Assembly: GCA_030444405.1 (NCBI GenBank) | Contig: JARFPM010000012.1 | Location: 1 to 64,000, forward strand | Direction: 5' to 3' | Source of the DNA: Nitrospira sp. | Lineage (GTDB): Bacteria; Nitrospirota; Nitrospiria; Nitrospirales; Nitrospiraceae | Length of the DNA stretch: 64,000 bases | In this document: positions 1 through 8,805 of the stretch, in pieces | Position numbering within the stretch: the first letter of the stretch is position 1 | Layout of the letters: every line of letters begins with the position of its first letter | Notes under the pieces: model-generated | Databases searched by the model: none | What the model was told of the DNA's origin: nothing | Seen by the model: the letters and a program-made list of their open reading frames with translations, nothing else | Program-made: the position numbers and the translations under genes

Positions 1-309
1 GTGGCCTGGTCCGGACACCGCAAGCCGGGGAAGGACGGCAAGCTGCCGCCGGTGGGCAACACCGTGAACGTGAAAGAGGCGACCTATACGAACGCGATCG
101 GCGCGCCCTACCTGGCGGCCCACTGGAAAGACCCGAAATTCGATCCCAAGCAGCGGGCGTTCTATTACGTGCGCGTGATCGAAATTCCGACGCCGCGCTG
201 GACGACCTACGATGCGAAGGTCTTCGGCGTGAAACTGCCGGCGGACGTGCCGCCGAGCATCCAGGACCGGGCCTATACGACGCCGATCTGGTACAACCCG
301 ACACCGTAA
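1..309 (+). CDS. DUF3604 family protein, C-terminal end (partial)
   Basis: The reading frame is open from the first base and stops at TAA 307-309, so only the last 102 residues are visible; the GTG at position 1 is simply the window edge. The block reading FYYVRVIEIPTPRWTTYDA, then GVKLP and YTTPIWYNP near the end, is the characteristic tail of DUF3604 proteins, large secreted or periplasmic proteins with a PHP-like metal-dependent hydrolase fold. Substrate is unknown. DUF3604 genes often lie near sulfatases and amidohydrolases, both of which occur further along. A strong hairpin follows the stop, so the gene probably ends its own transcript. Confidence 0.85.
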   Translation: MAWSGHRKPGKDGKLPPVGNTVNVKEATYTNAIGAPYLAAHWKDPKFDPKQRAFYYVRVIEIPTPRWTTYDAKVFGVKLPADVPPSIQDRAYTTPIWYNPTP

Positions 310-325
310 CATCCCTCGTTGAAAC

Positions 326-367
326 CGGCGTGAGCTGGACATGAGCATAGATGTCCAGCTCACGCCA
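326..367 (+). terminator. Perfect 16-bp hairpin after the DUF3604 gene
   Basis: Arms 327-342 and 351-366 are perfectly complementary (GGCGTGAGCTGGACAT and its complement) around an 8-nt loop. It starts 18 nt after the stop codon. There is no clear T-run after it, so it may be a terminator or an mRNA 3'-end stabiliser. Confidence 0.7.
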
Positions 368-459
368 GGCCGATGACAAAATCGCTTTCGGATTCCGAGC
401 AAATGTGACACTGTAATGTCTCGTCAGGTCGCGCCGCGTCAGGATCGCTTCGCTTCCGA

Positions 460-2022
460 ATGATTCCAGCAAGGTCTTCTGATCTCCGCCGCCATCATGG
501 TCCGTCCGGGCCCTTGTCCGTCGGGCTGGTGCTCATCCTCTGTAGCCTCGGCACGACGGAGCCGGCCATGGCTGAAGAGGACGGCAATCCCCAGCCATCG
601 AACAGCCCGATCATCGAGGGAACCCAGAAAGCGGTGGAGATCGTCGGGGAATCCCCGAAACAAGTCCACAGCTACACGATGGACAAGCTCTCAAAAGCTT
701 ATGCCGAGCCCTGGCATGAGACCGCAGACCAGATTCTCATCGAGGATCGGCAGGTGCGGTGGCACCGGTATATCAGGGCGTTGACGAACATGCCCGAGTG
801 GCTCGACATTGGACTCCATCATCGGATGCGCTATGAAGACTTGACCAACAATTTCCGGAAAGGACAACCTGAGGATATCAGCGGCGGGGCGTTCCGCACC
901 CGCTTGCGCTTCGGCCTTGATTGGAAAATGTTCCGGCTGTTTGTCGAAGGCCAGAACTCCTCCGAAGTCGGCAGCAGCGGCGCGCTGCTCGGCACGATCA
1001 ATACCTCTCTCTTCAGCTCCGATCGTCTGCTCCAGGCGTTCGTAGCGATCAGGTTGGATGATCTGTTCGGAAGCGGACTTCGCGCCGATTTTCACGCCGG
1101 GCGCATGACCTTCGACTTCGGAAGCCGGCGCCTCATCGCGAGAAACGACTATCGTAACACCACCAACACCTTCAACGGCTTCCACTGGAATCTGGTGAAG
1201 GCAGACGCCTGGCGTGTCCGGGCATTTCTGGTCACGCCGGTCTCCGACACCTTCGGCGTGCTCCGACCGGTTGAAGACACGCTGTTCTGGGGGACGCAGC
1301 TTGAATCCCGCCAACACCCCTGGCTGAACCTGGATCTCTATTACTTCGGCATCAACGGCGGACAGACCCTGGAGGAGCAACGGACATTCGGCACCTACGG
1401 CATGCGGGCGTTCCGCTATGCCGCCCCAGGCTGGTGGGATTATGAAGTCGAAGCGGCGTTTCAACAAGGGACGAAAGCCGGGCGTGATCACCTCGCCCAA
1501 TTCGGGCATGTGGAGTTCGGTCGTACGTTCAATGTCGCGTGGAATCCGCGCGTCGCCTTTCAATACGACTATGCAAGCGGCACAGAGAATCCCAACGGCC
1601 AAACAAGCCAGACCTTCGATACCCTGTTCGGGGCACGGCGGATGGAATACACGCCGACCGGCGTATTCGGCCCGTTTTTCCGGTCCAATATCAGCACCCC
1701 TGGTGTGCGGTTGAGGTTTCAGCCCCGGGATGACACGACGGTCGGGCTGAAGTACCGGGCCTGGTACCTTGCCCAGGCGAAAGATGCCTGGGTCGGCTCC
1801 GGGCTTCAGGATCCGACCGGAGCCTCGGGCAATTTCCTCGGCCAGGATTTTGAACTGCGAGTCACCTGGCAATGGATGACCGACCCGACACTCATCGAGC
1901 TTGATCTGGGTTTCGATTATTTTTTCAAAGGCTCCTACGTGCAGCGGCAGGCTGAGATTCCCGGCAACCCGTCTGCGCGGGATAGCGCCTACTTCTATGC
2001 GCAGACTGAAATACGATTCTGA
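460..2022 (+). CDS. Alginate-export family outer-membrane beta-barrel
   Basis: A 520-residue protein with an N-terminal signal sequence (hydrophobic run at about 20-32, then an Ala-rich cleavage region near 38). The remainder is a long series of alternating amphipathic strands such as FRTRLRFGLDW, FRLFVEGQNSS and FHAGRMTFDFGSRRLIARN, ending in aromatic Phe as outer-membrane barrels do. The R-x-R-x-R-x-G start of the barrel, the N-x-FNGFHW motif and the length fit the alginate_exp (PF13372) porin family. Despite the family name, alginate need not be the substrate; a passive outer-membrane channel is the safe reading. No good Shine-Dalgarno precedes ATG 460, so a downstream GTG is possible. The next gene is convergent. 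Confidence 0.8.
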   Translation: MIPARSSDLRRHHGPSGPLSVGLVLILCSLGTTEPAMAEEDGNPQPSNSPIIEGTQKAVEIVGESPKQVHSYTMDKLSKAYAEPWHETADQILIEDRQVRWHRYIRALTNMPEWLDIGLHHRMRYEDLTNNFRKGQPEDISGGAFRTRLRFGLDWKMFRLFVEGQNSSEVGSSGALLGTINTSLFSSDRLLQAFVAIRLDDLFGSGLRADFHAGRMTFDFGSRRLIARNDYRNTTNTFNGFHWNLVKADAWRVRAFLVTPVSDTFGVLRPVEDTLFWGTQLESRQHPWLNLDLYYFGINGGQTLEEQRTFGTYGMRAFRYAAPGWWDYEVEAAFQQGTKAGRDHLAQFGHVEFGRTFNVAWNPRVAFQYDYASGTENPNGQTSQTFDTLFGARRMEYTPTGVFGPFFRSNISTPGVRLRFQPRDDTTVGLKYRAWYLAQAKDAWVGSGLQDPTGASGNFLGQDFELRVTWQWMTDPTLIELDLGFDYFFKGSYVQRQAEIPGNPSARDSAYFYAQTEIRF

Positions 2023-2073
2023 CGGCAGCCCCCCGATTCAGGACCTTCGCCCACCTACGCATCGAGACGCCCC

Positions 2074-3579
2074 TTATTTCTTCTTTCCCTCGTAGGGCTC
2101 CGAGACGGCGATCTTGATGACGTGGCCCTCGCGCAGCGGTTCGTAGTCGGTCAGATTGTTGGCGACTGCAACCTGTTCGGGCTTCCAGACGGTATTGGAC
2201 CGAGCCGCGACGGCCCGCACGTTCTCCCCTTCCCGCGCTCTTACCAGCCTGATGCGGTCTTCGCGAATGGCGGCCCGTTCTTCCGCCGACAGAGGCCGGA
2301 AGCTCTGTGCCACTTGCCGAAAGACTTGCTCCGCGCCTTGAAATTCTCTCGTGGGCGCGAATGCGGCGATCTGGTAGACCGTTCCGCTATACGCAATCCA
2401 GGTCACATCCACGGTGAGATTCGATTCGGCAAACCTGGCCGTGGCGGCCGGCAACCCGTTCACTTTCGTCGGATGGGTCTTGGTCTCGAGCTTCGTCTTG
2501 CTCGCCTTCTCCAGGGCCCTCATGCCGTCCAACGGATCGTCACCCTCAGCCACCGCATGGAACACCACCGCTCTTTGTCCGTCCTTCGGCGCCGAGACGA
2601 CCTTGGTGGGCGTATTCTCGACATTCCAGCCATCCGGGAACTGCATGAAGAGATTCAGATCAGGATGGCTGAAGGTGTGTTCTTTGACGATGCCGTTTGC
2701 CGCCCGTTGTCCCACCGCCATCCCGTCGAGCCTTGCCAGGAAGGCCTGCTGTGAGGCCGAGATCGGCTCGCGGGCCGCTCGTTTGAGCTGCTTCGCATGT
2801 TTGCCCGTGTTCTTCACCCGGTCCGGCGTCGCAGGATGCGAATCGAAGAAGCTGGGCCGGCGCGGCCCATTGCTCAAGAGCGCTTCCTGCCGGCCCAACG
2901 TATGGAGAAACACGGAGAGCCCCTCCGGGTCCCAGCCGGCATTGGCCGCCATCTCCTGCCCGATTTTGTCCGCCTCGGACTCCTGTGACCGGCTGTAGGG
3001 CGAAAAGACAAGGCTCTGGGCAAGATCCCCGACGCCCCCGATGATATTTCCTACGAGCGGACTGATGATCCCGGTCAGCCCCGATGCAATCCCGAACACG
3101 ACCGCGAAGGGACCCTGTTTGGAAACGCGCTGGACTGTGTGCCTGGCCGCCACATGGCCGATCTCGTGGCCGACCACGCCGGCCAGTTCATCTTCCGACG
3201 TGACCAGCGCCAGCAAACCACGACTGACATAGACGTAGCCGCCGGGGAGCGCAAACGCATTGGGTTCCGGCATATCCGCCACGTAGAAGTGATACGTCAC
3301 GTCCTGCCGGGGGGACTCCGTTACCAGCCTCTGACCCAGCACGTTGAGATAGTCTGTCAGCGCCGGATCATCCAATACCCCCATCTGCTGTTCGACCTTC
3401 TCAGCCTCCTCTGCGCCGATCTTCTTCTCCTGCTCCACCGTCATCAGGGTCAGTTCGGGTCTCTGGCTTACGGGGTTCACCGAGCAAGCCGTCGCGCCGA
3501 GAAACATGGGGAACAGAAGCGAGAAACCGAGCAGAGCGCGTCGAACGGGAACCGGCATCATCGACAAGACCTTCGCCAT
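2074..3579 (-). CDS. M48-family metalloprotease lipoprotein with C-terminal LysM-like segment
   Basis: 501 residues on the minus strand. The N-terminus carries a lipoprotein signal (hydrophobic stretch, lipobox GATAC, Cys at about 32). The zinc site HEIGH lies at about 138-142, followed by AARH, with the third ligand in QESEADKIG, as in BepA/LoiP-type M48 proteases that process or degrade misassembled outer-membrane proteins. A middle region of about 150 residues follows, then the last 60 residues (VRAREGENVRAVAARSNT, then REGHVIKI) look like a LysM-type peptidoglycan-binding repeat. Probably anchored in the outer membrane facing the periplasm. Transcribed convergently to the alginate-export gene and divergently from the patatin gene. 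Confidence 0.88.
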   Translation of the reverse strand: MAKVLSMMPVPVRRALLGFSLLFPMFLGATACSVNPVSQRPELTLMTVEQEKKIGAEEAEKVEQQMGVLDDPALTDYLNVLGQRLVTESPRQDVTYHFYVADMPEPNAFALPGGYVYVSRGLLALVTSEDELAGVVGHEIGHVAARHTVQRVSKQGPFAVVFGIASGLTGIISPLVGNIIGGVGDLAQSLVFSPYSRSQESEADKIGQEMAANAGWDPEGLSVFLHTLGRQEALLSNGPRRPSFFDSHPATPDRVKNTGKHAKQLKRAAREPISASQQAFLARLDGMAVGQRAANGIVKEHTFSHPDLNLFMQFPDGWNVENTPTKVVSAPKDGQRAVVFHAVAEGDDPLDGMRALEKASKTKLETKTHPTKVNGLPAATARFAESNLTVDVTWIAYSGTVYQIAAFAPTREFQGAEQVFRQVAQSFRPLSAEERAAIREDRIRLVRAREGENVRAVAARSNTVWKPEQVAVANNLTDYEPLREGHVIKIAVSEPYEGKKK

Positions 3580-3818
3580 GTTGCCTCACAAGATTGAAGT
3601 TCAGGAATGGACCAGCCCTATCAGCGCCGGAGTCTAGCACAGTCGGCGCTCTGAGTGGAGTGGCTAAGTGCCAGGTCCTACCCGCAGACATTGCAAGAAA
3701 TGCGGGGGGGGTGATATCGTTCGCTCCGCTTTTCCGGGAGCCGTCTGCAACATAAGAAAATAGAAGGTTCCGGTGCAACGATCTCGGGGCAAGACGATTA
3801 GGTCTCGGGAGGTGCTCG

Positions 3819-5270
3819 ATGCGTATTCTATCCGGTGACAGGTTTTGGCGAACCGCAGTGCTCTGTCTTGCCCTTGGACTCACGACTTCGGGATGTGTGA
3901 CCTCTGCAGTGCATCAATTCAAACCATCAACCGGAGACAAGCTTTGTGTGCAACCGGCTCCTGACCGCGAGGTCCTGGTCGGGCTCGCCGTGTCCGGGGG
4001 CGGGAGTCGGGCCGCGCTGTTTGCGGCCAGTGCCTACGAGACGCTCAGCCAGTTGCGGGTCGGGCCCGAGAAACGGTCGCTGCTCGAGCAGGTCTCATAC
4101 ATCTCCAGTGTGTCGGGCGGGAGCCTGGCCTCCGCCTATTACACCATGAAGAAACCGGCGCGCGAGGTGCCGATGCTCACGCCGGACGGCCAACTGACAG
4201 AGGCGTACAAGGTGTTTTTTACCGAGTTCAAGAAGATGATGGCGCGCGACTATGAACGGCCGCTCTTCTGGAGGAATCTGCTGCGTCTGCGGTGGATCAA
4301 TCCGTCCTGGACAGCCATGTCCCTCAAAGAAGTTTTGCAAGACTCCTACATTGGGGATGCCTCGTTTCGGGAACTCGCCCAGCGGCAGGCGCGCGGCGAC
4401 AGTCCGTATTTTCTCATCAACACCACGCTGTATAACGACGGGCGCCGGCTGGTATTGAGTTCGCTCGATCGCGACGCCCTGCGATACGATTTGGTTCGCG
4501 ATCTCAAGGAGCAGCCCGGGTGGGTGACGATGACGCCGGAGACCGAGCAGCTTCTGCGCATCAGCTGGTCGGACTTGGAGAGTCGCACACCCGAAGACCT
4601 GAAGCTCGACCAGTGTCAGGTGAAAATCGCGACGGCCGTGGCGGCCTCCATGTGCTTTCCCCCGATCATCGGACCGATCACCGTGAGCGCCGAAGGGGAC
4701 GACCAGTACTGGCATATCGGAGACGGCGGGATGTCCGACAATACCGGCGCCGAGTCGCTCCTCATGGTCTTCTTGAAACAGCTGCAGGAGGGGCGAGCCA
4801 AACGGGCCGTCATCTTGGTGATCGATAGCTCGTTCCCGTTCGATATCGGAGGAGAGGAACTGAATCATCGGAAAGAAGGGTTTTCGTTCTTCGACGCGGA
4901 CTATTCGCGGATTCCAAGCATCATGGAAGAGCGCGCGCTGGCCTATCGTACCCTCTTCTTCCGCGTGGCCAAAGAGGGGAATCTGTTGCCGGGCTCGGTG
5001 GAGATTGTGGTCGTGCGCCTGAAGCACACGGATGCCCAATGGAAAGACGATCTGACCGACCTGCCGGAGTCCTGCCGCAAGGAAGGCGTCAATTGGAAAT
5101 CTCCTCAGGACGTCACCAAACATGTGTCCGGGGTCGTCACACGGCTCTTTTTGAAATCCACCTGTGACCAGGATCTGGTGGTCCAGGCGGCCCAGAAAGT
5201 GATCGCCCAGCACGAACCTGCGATCAGGAAGGCGATGGGGGAAGGGAGCTCGCACCGTAGAACCCATTAG
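3819..5270 (+). CDS. Patatin-like phospholipase lipoprotein
   Basis: 483 residues. The signal peptide ends in TTSGC, so the protein is probably lipidated. Patatin hallmarks are present in order: the oxyanion-hole block SGGGSRAA at about 59-66, the nucleophile serine in SSVSGGS (Ser near 99, G-x-S-x-G-like) and the catalytic Asp in the DGGMSDN block at about residue 305. These form the Ser-Asp dyad of patatin lipases, which hydrolyse acyl groups from lipids. The product probably acts on phospholipids in the envelope. The upstream stretch 3580-3818 is shared with the divergent M48 gene. A second, different patatin lipoprotein lies at 40187-41572. Confidence 0.87.
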   Translation: MRILSGDRFWRTAVLCLALGLTTSGCVTSAVHQFKPSTGDKLCVQPAPDREVLVGLAVSGGGSRAALFAASAYETLSQLRVGPEKRSLLEQVSYISSVSGGSLASAYYTMKKPAREVPMLTPDGQLTEAYKVFFTEFKKMMARDYERPLFWRNLLRLRWINPSWTAMSLKEVLQDSYIGDASFRELAQRQARGDSPYFLINTTLYNDGRRLVLSSLDRDALRYDLVRDLKEQPGWVTMTPETEQLLRISWSDLESRTPEDLKLDQCQVKIATAVAASMCFPPIIGPITVSAEGDDQYWHIGDGGMSDNTGAESLLMVFLKQLQEGRAKRAVILVIDSSFPFDIGGEELNHRKEGFSFFDADYSRIPSIMEERALAYRTLFFRVAKEGNLLPGSVEIVVVRLKHTDAQWKDDLTDLPESCRKEGVNWKSPQDVTKHVSGVVTRLFLKSTCDQDLVVQAAQKVIAQHEPAIRKAMGEGSSHRRTH

Positions 5271-5505
5271 GTCACAGTCCGGCTCGGTGAAAGGATGCAG
5301 AACGTACGGAAGTCTATCCCTCCGGCCGAAACCAGACGAACTCGTCACGGCGCTTCGATAGAACTCAAGCGGGTACCAGGCGCAATAGGACATCCCAGGT
5401 TGACGACCCGTCGGGGGTACGGGTTGTAGAAAGACACGGATGCCGCAGCGTATACTCCACAGCATCCCGACGCATGGCTCCCGTATTCATTGAAAGGCCG
5501 ATCCG

Positions 5506-6087
5506 ATGCTCAGGGAACTCCTCTCGACAAACCGTTTCTCTTCACAGACCCCGTTTCTATGGACGACCGGGCTTCTGCTCCTCCTACTCGCGACGACGGG
5601 CTGTCCCCGCATCGTCTCCCTGGACTACCAGCCGGCCAATCCTCTGAAAGGGCAGGGAACTGTCGGCACGGCGCCCTTTCGCTATCAACCGTCGGATGAG
5701 CATCGTGTGCGTCCGCGTCAGGTCGAAACCGACCCCGCATCACGGAACAAGTTGTACCTCGCGCGGGAAATCGGCATCTTTTTCGAAGACGCGCTCCGCA
5801 AAGAACTGGACCGGTCGGGGTACCGGACGAAGGAGCCGAGCGACCACCTCGTGTCCGGCTCCATCACACGATTTTATCTTGACTGGAAGAGCGGACAGGA
5901 ACGATCGTTCGAACTGGTGGTCGACTATACAGTCCGCTCGGGCGAGCGCACAGTGTTTACCTGGCCGTGCACGTCGGTGCAGAGGGGGCCGAACATGCTG
6001 GTGCAGGACGGAATCTTGATTCGCGCCGGGATCGCCGATTGTATGCAGCGTTTCATTGCAGCTGCGCAGGACGCACGCGCCTTCTGA
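5506..6087 (+). CDS. Small lipoprotein, YajG-like
   Basis: 193 residues with a strong signal peptide and lipobox ending at about TTGC (Cys near 33). The mature part contains FFEDALRKELDRSGY followed by DHLVSGSITRFYLDW and a strand-rich end. That layout (helix, then 'L-x-G-x-I' strand, then a loop about generic derivatives) resembles the YajG/DUF4136-like outer-membrane lipoproteins that pair with transport or envelope-integrity systems. No catalytic residues are apparent. It is preceded by 235 nt without a gene and followed by a 385-nt gap, so it is probably monocistronic. Confidence 0.6.
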   Translation: MLRELLSTNRFSSQTPFLWTTGLLLLLLATTGCPRIVSLDYQPANPLKGQGTVGTAPFRYQPSDEHRVRPRQVETDPASRNKLYLAREIGIFFEDALRKELDRSGYRTKEPSDHLVSGSITRFYLDWKSGQERSFELVVDYTVRSGERTVFTWPCTSVQRGPNMLVQDGILIRAGIADCMQRFIAAAQDARAF

Positions 6088-6472
6088 CACAGGCACGGCC
6101 TGCCTGCAGCAGGACGATGCAACTGAGCCAGGCGCGACGGTATCGATTTCGAGGCCGATGGGCTATTCACTGCACGGGCCGACTGCCACCGGACAACAGA
6201 CTGCTGCATCGGCCCTGTGTAGAATTCTGCTCCATGATCTCATGAGTCGCCTGCCCCTATTCTCCACAGCACAGGCATGTTCTCCATCTCCCTCCCTGCT
6301 CGTACCCTCACCAACCCCTTGGCAACAGAGGGAGTCTCGGTGATCGCTGTTTTGTTGGCGTACGTGGCCACATGGTACCCCACATGCAGGGAATGGACAG
6401 TACACTTGTGCGCCTCGCGGAAGAAGCCGTGGAGCATATGAACAATACCTACACATACTTAAGGAGGAAGGC
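6088..6472 (+). other. Intergenic stretch without recognisable gene
   Basis: Open frames here show no family motif and no Shine-Dalgarno. The last 12 bases, including AGGAGG at about 6461-6467, are the ribosome-binding site of the SYLF gene. No convincing promoter hexamers were seen. Confidence 0.4.
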
Positions 6473-7183
6473 ATGATTCAGTTATTCGAGAAGTTGCGGG
6501 CACTCACATTGACAATACCTATCATGGCAGCGGCTCTTGTGGGAGGGATGATTGTGAGCGACGCCCTGCCTGTCCTGGCCACTGACGTTGAACAGCAGCA
6601 GGTCGTGGGCAAGGCAAAGATGACGCTTGAAAGTTTCCTCGCGGATCCCAGCATGGGACCGGCGCTCCGTGACTTGAAGCAGGAAACCAAAGCCCTCTTC
6701 ATCGTGCCGCAGTTTATGCGCGGTGCCTTCATCTTCGGCGGGGCCGGTGGTCACGGCGTGTTGATCGTGCGTGACCAGGCAACGAAAAAATGGTCCGAAC
6801 CGGCTTTTTACAACATCGGCTCTGCCAGCTTCGGCCTGATGGCCGGTGCCGACGTATCGGAGATCATCTTTGTCGTGCGGACCCAGAAAGGACTGGAAGG
6901 GTTCTATCGTAACGATTTTAAGCTGGGACTTGACGCCAGCATGGCGATAGGCCCGGTCGGTGAAGGAGGGTCCGTGCAAGGGATCACCGCAGACCTCGTC
7001 GGCTATGCGAAGAAGAAAGGGATCTATGCCGGATTCTCAGCTGAAGGCGCCATCGTCACGGTATCCAATGATTCCAACGCGGCATACTATGGCAAATCCG
7101 TGCGGCCAACGGACATCGTCGTCAAGGGCTCAGTCAGTAATCCAAAATCCGCCGACCTCCGCAACGCTGCCGCCAAGTTCTGA
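6473..7183 (+). CDS. SYLF (Ysc84) domain lipid-binding protein
   Basis: 236 residues beginning at ATG 6473 behind an excellent AAGGAGG site. A signal peptide (hydrophobic 14-34) leads to a SYLF domain: AKMTLESFLADPSM, then KALFIVPQFMRGAFIFGG, GVLIVRD, W-S-x-P-A-F-Y-N-I-G, SFGLMAGADVSEIIFVV and YAGFSAEGAIV with Y-Y-G-K near the end. SYLF domains bind acidic lipids or phosphoinositides in eukaryotes; in bacteria they are secreted proteins of unknown role. A perfect hairpin follows. Codons for EGFYRNDFKLGLDASMAIG at 6901-6963 are repeated almost exactly at 10352-10414. A second SYLF gene is at 35513-36253. Confidence 0.85.
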   Translation: MIQLFEKLRALTLTIPIMAAALVGGMIVSDALPVLATDVEQQQVVGKAKMTLESFLADPSMGPALRDLKQETKALFIVPQFMRGAFIFGGAGGHGVLIVRDQATKKWSEPAFYNIGSASFGLMAGADVSEIIFVVRTQKGLEGFYRNDFKLGLDASMAIGPVGEGGSVQGITADLVGYAKKKGIYAGFSAEGAIVTVSNDSNAAYYGKSVRPTDIVVKGSVSNPKSADLRNAAAKF

Positions 7184-7200
7184 ACAGGCATGATCGGCCC

Positions 7201-7239
7201 GCTCCGGCCCCTGCGACACTCGTCGACAGGGGCCGGAGC
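7201..7239 (+). terminator. 13-bp perfect hairpin after the SYLF gene
   Basis: Arms 7201-7213 (GCTCCGGCCCCTG) and 7227-7239 are fully complementary around a 13-nt loop, 17 nt after the SYLF stop. There is no T-run, but position and stability suggest a transcription end. Confidence 0.65.
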
Positions 7240-7305
7240 ATTCGACCGACGGTTGTGGTTCCCCGTTCATGTTTTCTTCCGCCTGACTCACACTACCGCA
7301 ATAGC

Positions 7306-7515
7306 ATGCACGCTACGGTCGCAAGCAGCAGCGGTTGGTCGAGCCCGCCATGCAGCATTTCAAAGAAATGCAGCGCGTCAAAGAAAGGAAAGAGGCAATG
7401 AGAATGAGACTGCGCACCGGAGCGGCGCTCGCGCCGGGGACGCACAGGATTCAGTAGGAGTTCATCCCTGATGAGGCCAGGCCCGGTACGGAAGGTCACA
7501 GTCGAGCAGAGGTAA
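7306..7515 (+). pseudogene. Sulfatase gene remnant: start and end retained, body missing
   Basis: Bases 7306-7435 match the upstream leader and signal-peptide start of the sulfatase at 11248 (compare 11174-11290): shared blocks include GGTCGCAAGCAGCAGCG, GGTCGAGC, a GAAAGAGG-type ribosome site and an ATG followed by AGACTGC..CGGAGCGG. About 60 nt later, 7492-7515 reads K-V-T-V-E-Q-R-stop, the conserved last residues of this sulfatase family (compare KVTVEQK-stop at 13747-13770 and KVTVELLK-stop at 18623). More than 2.3 kb of coding sequence is therefore missing between the two ends. No function is expected. Confidence 0.65.
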
Positions 7516-7615
7516 CGGCGACGATCAACCTCGTATGGGCTCAGCCATACTCGATCGACTAGGCGCCCGCACATTCATAGCCGGCAGAGCCGGTGCCGGC
7601 TGAGGGGGCAGGAAC

Positions 7616-7637
7616 GGCCCCGGCAAGCGCCGGGGCC
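7616..7637 (-). terminator. Hairpin after the glycine-zipper gene
   Basis: GGCCCCGGC (7616-7624) pairs with GCCGGGGCC (7629-7637) across a 4-nt loop. It lies just 3' of the stop codon of the minus-strand gene ending at 7644. Confidence 0.6.
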
Positions 7638-7643
7638 AGCCGA

Positions 7644-8111
7644 CTACTTCACCGCGTAGCCTTTGCCTTCCATGCAGACTCCGTACGCGCGCTGGTATCC
7701 GTCCACACTCGCCTCGTATTGTTTCGCAGCCTGCTGCTGAGCGGCTTGCTGTTGCTGCTCGGCTTGGCGCCGCTTGAGGGTGCCGCCTGCGGCGCCGACC
7801 CCCGCCCCGATCGCCGCGCCTTTGCCGGCGTTGCCGCCGATCGCTCCACCGATGGCGCCGACTGCGGCACCCTTGGCCGCACCGGAGACCGCTCCCCCCT
7901 TAGGAGCCGGCGCACTCGCCTGCGCCACCGGCTTGGTAGGATCGAAGCCCGTTTGTTCCTTGGCCCATTTGTAACAGGTAAAGGTATCCTGCTCCTGCTG
8001 CTCCTTGCTTTGATTCTCCTTGGGAAAGACAAAGACATCGGCTGCCAGGGCCGGGGCAGAGCCGGCCATCACGACAACAGCCATCAGTACGACCATCCGT
8101 TCCATTTTCAT
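7644..8111 (-). CDS. Secreted glycine-zipper protein
   Basis: 155 residues with a signal peptide cleaved after about residue 23 (VMAGSAPALAA). A central glycine zipper runs from about 72 to 110 with repeated G-A-x-x-G-A-x-x-G-G spacing (GAVSGAAKGAAVGAIGG), then a Gln/Ala-rich helix (QAEQQQQAAQQQAA) and the end YQRAYGVCMEGKGYAVK. Two cysteines (in TFTCYKWAK and GVCMEG) could form a disulfide. The family is usually an outer-membrane or periplasmic structural protein; mechanism unknown. Ribosome site AAAGGGG precedes ATG 8111. It is transcribed divergently from the broken lipoprotein at 8322. Confidence 0.75.
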   Translation of the reverse strand: MKMERMVVLMAVVVMAGSAPALAADVFVFPKENQSKEQQEQDTFTCYKWAKEQTGFDPTKPVAQASAPAPKGGAVSGAAKGAAVGAIGGAIGGNAGKGAAIGAGVGAAGGTLKRRQAEQQQQAAQQQAAKQYEASVDGYQRAYGVCMEGKGYAVK

Positions 8112-8321
8112 CGAAACACCCCTTTCTTGATTTGTTCAGTTGTCGACCGCATCCGAGTGGGTCTTGAACGCGAGGTTCGTCGTCAACACTGCAAGATCTC
8201 TCCAAGATCTGTCAAGGAGGAAAATGAGGGATGCCTCGTTGTACTCGCAGGCATATTTTGCTACAGCGCGCCGCGCCGCTTGATGTCATCCACCGCTCTT
8301 TCAATTCAACGGAGGTGCCGC

Positions 8322-8805
8322 GTGCTCAGTCGAGTTTCCGTGACCTCCTGCCGACGTTCACGCACCGCGCCATGTTCGGCCATCGGTTGCTTCGCGCTGT
8401 GCTCGCTCCTCGCCATGCTGGCGCTCAATGCAGGTTGCGAAACGACTCAGCTGCGAGAGAAGCCTGAACTGAAGATGGTTGCCATTACCGATGCAGCGCA
8501 GGTGGCCGGCAAGTGGGAAGGTCTCCTGCGGTGGGTGCCCCCTCTCGGACGGATGGAGCAACCCTCATCGTGCTTCCTGACGGACGGGATTCATCAGTGC
8601 CAGAACGATCGGCGTCCTCACCGGGAAAGGCGTCTTCAGCGTCGTGGACGACCACCTCGCCCTCTCCACGGAACATGGCTCCATTGATCTCTCGCTGTTC
8701 GAGGGGGAGAGCCAGCGCCTGCTGCGCGCGACCGGCAAGTCGAGCGACGGATCGCGGTTCGGCGGCGTATCCCCGCAGCAGAGTTGTCCCCGTTGGCCCC
8801 TGTGA
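8322..8805 (+). pseudogene. Lipoprotein gene with two frameshifts
   Basis: A GGAGG site precedes GTG 8322. The first frame encodes a lipoprotein signal ending in LNAGC and the block ITDAAQVAGKWEG. Similarity then continues in a second frame (DGATLIVLPDG, from about 8550) and finally a third (ISARTIGVLTGKGVFSVVDD, from about 8590), ending at TGA 8803-8805. The pieces reassemble into a protein like the intact lipoprotein at 33575-34012, which has QVSQVVGEWEG, then MIRENGSYLFVGES and similar spacing. Two independent frame changes argue for real decay, though assembly error cannot be excluded. The end overlaps the proposed start of the channel gene. Confidence 0.65.

Noticed and set aside
691-1872. 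393-codon open frame antisense to the alginate-export gene
   Set aside because: No signal, motif or ribosome site; it mirrors the codon pattern of a well-supported barrel gene on the plus strand. The same holds for long antisense frames at 4095-5465, 11230-13326, 15855-17846, 19658-20725 and 25559-26569.
7593-8687. 364-codon plus-strand frame
   Set aside because: It reads antisense through the glycine-zipper gene and only its end is meaningful (start of the broken lipoprotein). Treating it as one gene would join unrelated pieces.
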